Source of the DNA: an uncultured Lachnospiraceae bacterium
GTDB taxonomy: Bacteria; Bacillota; Clostridia; Lachnospirales; Lachnospiraceae
Assembly (NCBI GenBank): GCA_910577045.1
Contig: CAJTLB010000003.1
Span: 186,001-250,000 of the forward strand
DNA length: 64,000 bases
Reading direction: 5' to 3'
Shown here: positions 62,364 to 64,000 of the stretch, in pieces
How the letters are laid out: each line of letters starts with the position of its first letter
Numbering within the stretch: the first letter of the stretch is position 1
The notes under the pieces: generated by a model
Database searches by the model: none
What the model was told of the DNA's origin: nothing
The model's input: only the letters and a program-made list of their open reading frames with translations
Made by a program: the position numbers and the translations under genes

Positions 62364-62418
62364 AAGAATAAGATAGAGGACAATAGGAAAAGGGATAAAG
62401 AAAGAGGTAGGGATTACT

Positions 62419-63369
62419 ATGGATTTTAAAGAGATTAGTTTGGAAGAGGCAGGCCTTTCTAATAAAATTGCGGAGGAGTTTTTATTAGAATTAGAAAAAA
62501 GTGGTGCAGGCATGGATAGTGTGTTGTTTCTTCGCAATGGGGATCTATGTTTTGAGAAATACTGGGAACCATATAATAAAAATAAAAACCATCGGATGTA
62601 TTCTGTTGGAAAAAGTTTTACAGCAATAGCAATAGGGTTATTGGTTGGGGATAAGAAACTAAGGCTTGAAGATAAGGTTTGTGATTATTTTCCAGATAAA
62701 ATGCCAGAAAAGGTACATCCTTTTATTAGTGCTATGCAGGTTCGGCATTTACTTACAATGTCTACAGCGCATAAAAGTACTACTTATAAAAAATATCAGG
62801 GGGATTGGGTAGAGTCCTTTTTCCATGTAGAGCCAGACTATGCACCAGGGACAATATTTTCTTATGATACTTCGGCTACCCATGTGCTTTGTGCTTTAGT
62901 AGGGAGGCTTGCGGGCAAGGATATGTTCCAGTTTTTAAGAGAAAGAGTATTAGATGAAATCGGGTTTACTAGCAGAGAATGGCTAAGGGATGATGCAGGC
63001 GTAATAAGAGGGGGAGATGGGCTTTATTGTACAAGCCGCGATTTGGCGGCAGTAGCCCAATTATGTATGGATGGCGGCATATATCATGGAAAACAGCTAA
63101 TCCCAGCAGATTACTTAAAGGATATGCTCCGTGTGCAGGTTTCTACGGCACACAAAGAGGCATATGATGAACAATTTGGCTATGGTTATCAAGTATGGGG
63201 AAACAGAGGTGGAGGTTTTTCTTTCTTTGGGTTAGGAGGCCAGCTTGCTGTCTGTTTCCTAGATAAAAAATTTATATTAATTACTACTACAAATATGGCG
63301 GAAGAGCGCGCTAAAGATATTAAATATATTTATGAAAGTTTTTATAACGTAGTGTATCCAAATTTATAA
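62419..63369 (+). CDS. Serine hydrolase of the class C beta-lactamase/esterase family
   Basis: 316 residues. The SxxK motif SVGKSF is near 68, the second-motif tyrosine FSYDTSATH near 152, and the third box is represented by FFGLGGQLA near 275. No signal peptide, so a cytosolic esterase or amidase is more likely than a beta-lactamase. Adjacent to the acetylesterase (55-base gap), suggesting another ester-removing step on imported oligosaccharides. RBS GAGGTAGGG. Convergent and overlapping by 6 bases with the NUDIX gene. Confidence 0.82.
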   Translation: MDFKEISLEEAGLSNKIAEEFLLELEKSGAGMDSVLFLRNGDLCFEKYWEPYNKNKNHRMYSVGKSFTAIAIGLLVGDKKLRLEDKVCDYFPDKMPEKVHPFISAMQVRHLLTMSTAHKSTTYKKYQGDWVESFFHVEPDYAPGTIFSYDTSATHVLCALVGRLAGKDMFQFLRERVLDEIGFTSREWLRDDAGVIRGGDGLYCTSRDLAAVAQLCMDGGIYHGKQLIPADYLKDMLRVQVSTAHKEAYDEQFGYGYQVWGNRGGGFSFFGLGGQLAVCFLDKKFILITTTNMAEERAKDIKYIYESFYNVVYPNL

Positions 63370-63975
63370 TTTTAAAAAGCCAAAGGGGTCTATGGTATCG
63401 TGGATAAAGTGCATTAGCATGTAGGCACATTTGATGGCAATATGTTCTTCCTTAAGGATGCGTTTACATTCTTCCCTGTCAGCAAGTACGATTTGGATAT
63501 CTTCCGAGGCTTCTTGGTGGCTATTAGTGGGTGAGCCGGAAGCATAGCCAAAGATTGTCCCACAGCTTTCATCAGTCATGCCAATAGTAGTAAAGCATGG
63601 TTTGGTATAACCTTCTGGGACAGAAAGAGGAGTAAGGGTTAAGCCAGTTTCCTCATACATTTCCCGGATAGCAGCAGCGGCCATATCTTCACCTGGTTCT
63701 ACAAGCCCGGCAGGGAATTCATAAATATAATTGTCAATAGGATAGCGGTATTGTTTTACTAACACGACCCTATCCTGTTGTTCGCCATAGAGGGAATAAA
63801 TAATAACACCATCAGGAGAATTAATTTGCGTATTAATTTTTAGATCTTTGGTATCTTTTGCACGTGACGACATATAATAGGGATATACCTTTCCATTTCT
63901 TCTTTCAGCAGAAAGTTCATAGAAATTTAAGAAACGGTTATCTGTACATTTTTTAATATTTTTAATTCGTGTCAT
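63364..63975 (-). CDS. NUDIX hydrolase, ADP-ribose-pyrophosphatase-like
   Basis: 203 residues. The Nudix box is complete: it starts at GLVEPGED near 92 and ends with REMYEETGL, with the preceding strand YIYEFPAG typical of ADP-ribose pyrophosphatases. It cleaves nucleoside diphosphates linked to another group, such as ADP-ribose. Start at 63975 with GAAAGGAGC upstream on the minus strand. The gene ends against the serine hydrolase. Confidence 0.88.
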   Translation of the reverse strand: MTRIKNIKKCTDNRFLNFYELSAERRNGKVYPYYMSSRAKDTKDLKINTQINSPDGVIIYSLYGEQQDRVVLVKQYRYPIDNYIYEFPAGLVEPGEDMAAAAIREMYEETGLTLTPLSVPEGYTKPCFTTIGMTDESCGTIFGYASGSPTNSHQEASEDIQIVLADREECKRILKEEHIAIKCAYMLMHFIHDTIDPFGFLKL

Positions 63976-64000
63976 AAAAGTGCTCCTTTCTGTTCGATAT

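Noticed and set aside
62419..63369. Beta-lactamase resistance gene
   Set aside because: The SxxK fold is present, but there is no signal peptide and the context is polysaccharide use, so esterase-like is the safer call.

Overview
The window is AT-rich, gene-dense DNA. Low GC, AGGAGG-type ribosome binding sites, a BofA (sigma-K checkpoint) gene, Gram-positive lipoproteins and a vanG-type locus all point to a spore-forming, gut-type clostridium, most likely Lachnospiraceae. This is inference; no rRNA is present. No tRNA, rRNA, CRISPR array or intact transposase was seen.

Layout. 1-7500: a membrane flippase-like gene (5' end outside the window), tRNA-dihydrouridine synthase, a giant BspA-type leucine-rich-repeat protein without a signal peptide, an Fe-S-tailed aldo/keto reductase, then divergent yaaL-like (DUF2508) and bofA. 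7600-28200: methionine aminopeptidase, then a glycan-use locus: sulfatase, membrane-bound AraC-type regulator, LplABC/YtcQ-type sugar ABC importer, and six mostly cytosolic enzymes (a large glycosidase, an exo-rhamnogalacturonan-lyase-like protein, DUF2264, GH88 hydrolase, YesU/DUF1961, PL11 rhamnogalacturonan lyase). This matches the B. subtilis yes/yte strategy of importing pectin RG-I oligosaccharides and cutting them inside the cell. A CE12-type acetylesterase and a serine hydrolase at 60.7-63.4 kb probably serve the same diet.

28200-37300 is a scarred accessory region: a MITE-like inverted repeat, a truncated AlwI-like restriction enzyme, an ABC exporter, an IS605-like hairpin, a small holin-like (type I toxin-like) ORF and the tail of a probable mobilisation protein. 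It is followed by an eroded vanG-type D-Ala-D-Ser locus: vanR, vanS, a vanW pseudogene, vanG, a hexapeptide acyltransferase and a soluble vanT-like racemase, with no vanXY.

37500-43700: a DUF5107/TPR protein behind a folded leader, then a YtrA-like GntR regulator with an ABC exporter. 43760-51600: a divergent HPr-like protein lacking the active histidine, and a B12-riboswitch operon (cbiQOMN cobalt importer, cbiK, BtuFCD-like importer, cbiL). It ends abruptly at a gene remnant. 51900-59500: ABC-F protein, HAD phosphatase, HD-GYP protein, and a heterodimeric multidrug-type ABC exporter preceded by a 25-codon leader ORF and a strong terminator (bmrB-bmrCD-like attenuation). 59600-64000: a small membrane protein, a repeat-rich intergenic region, the acetylesterase, serine hydrolase and a NUDIX hydrolase.
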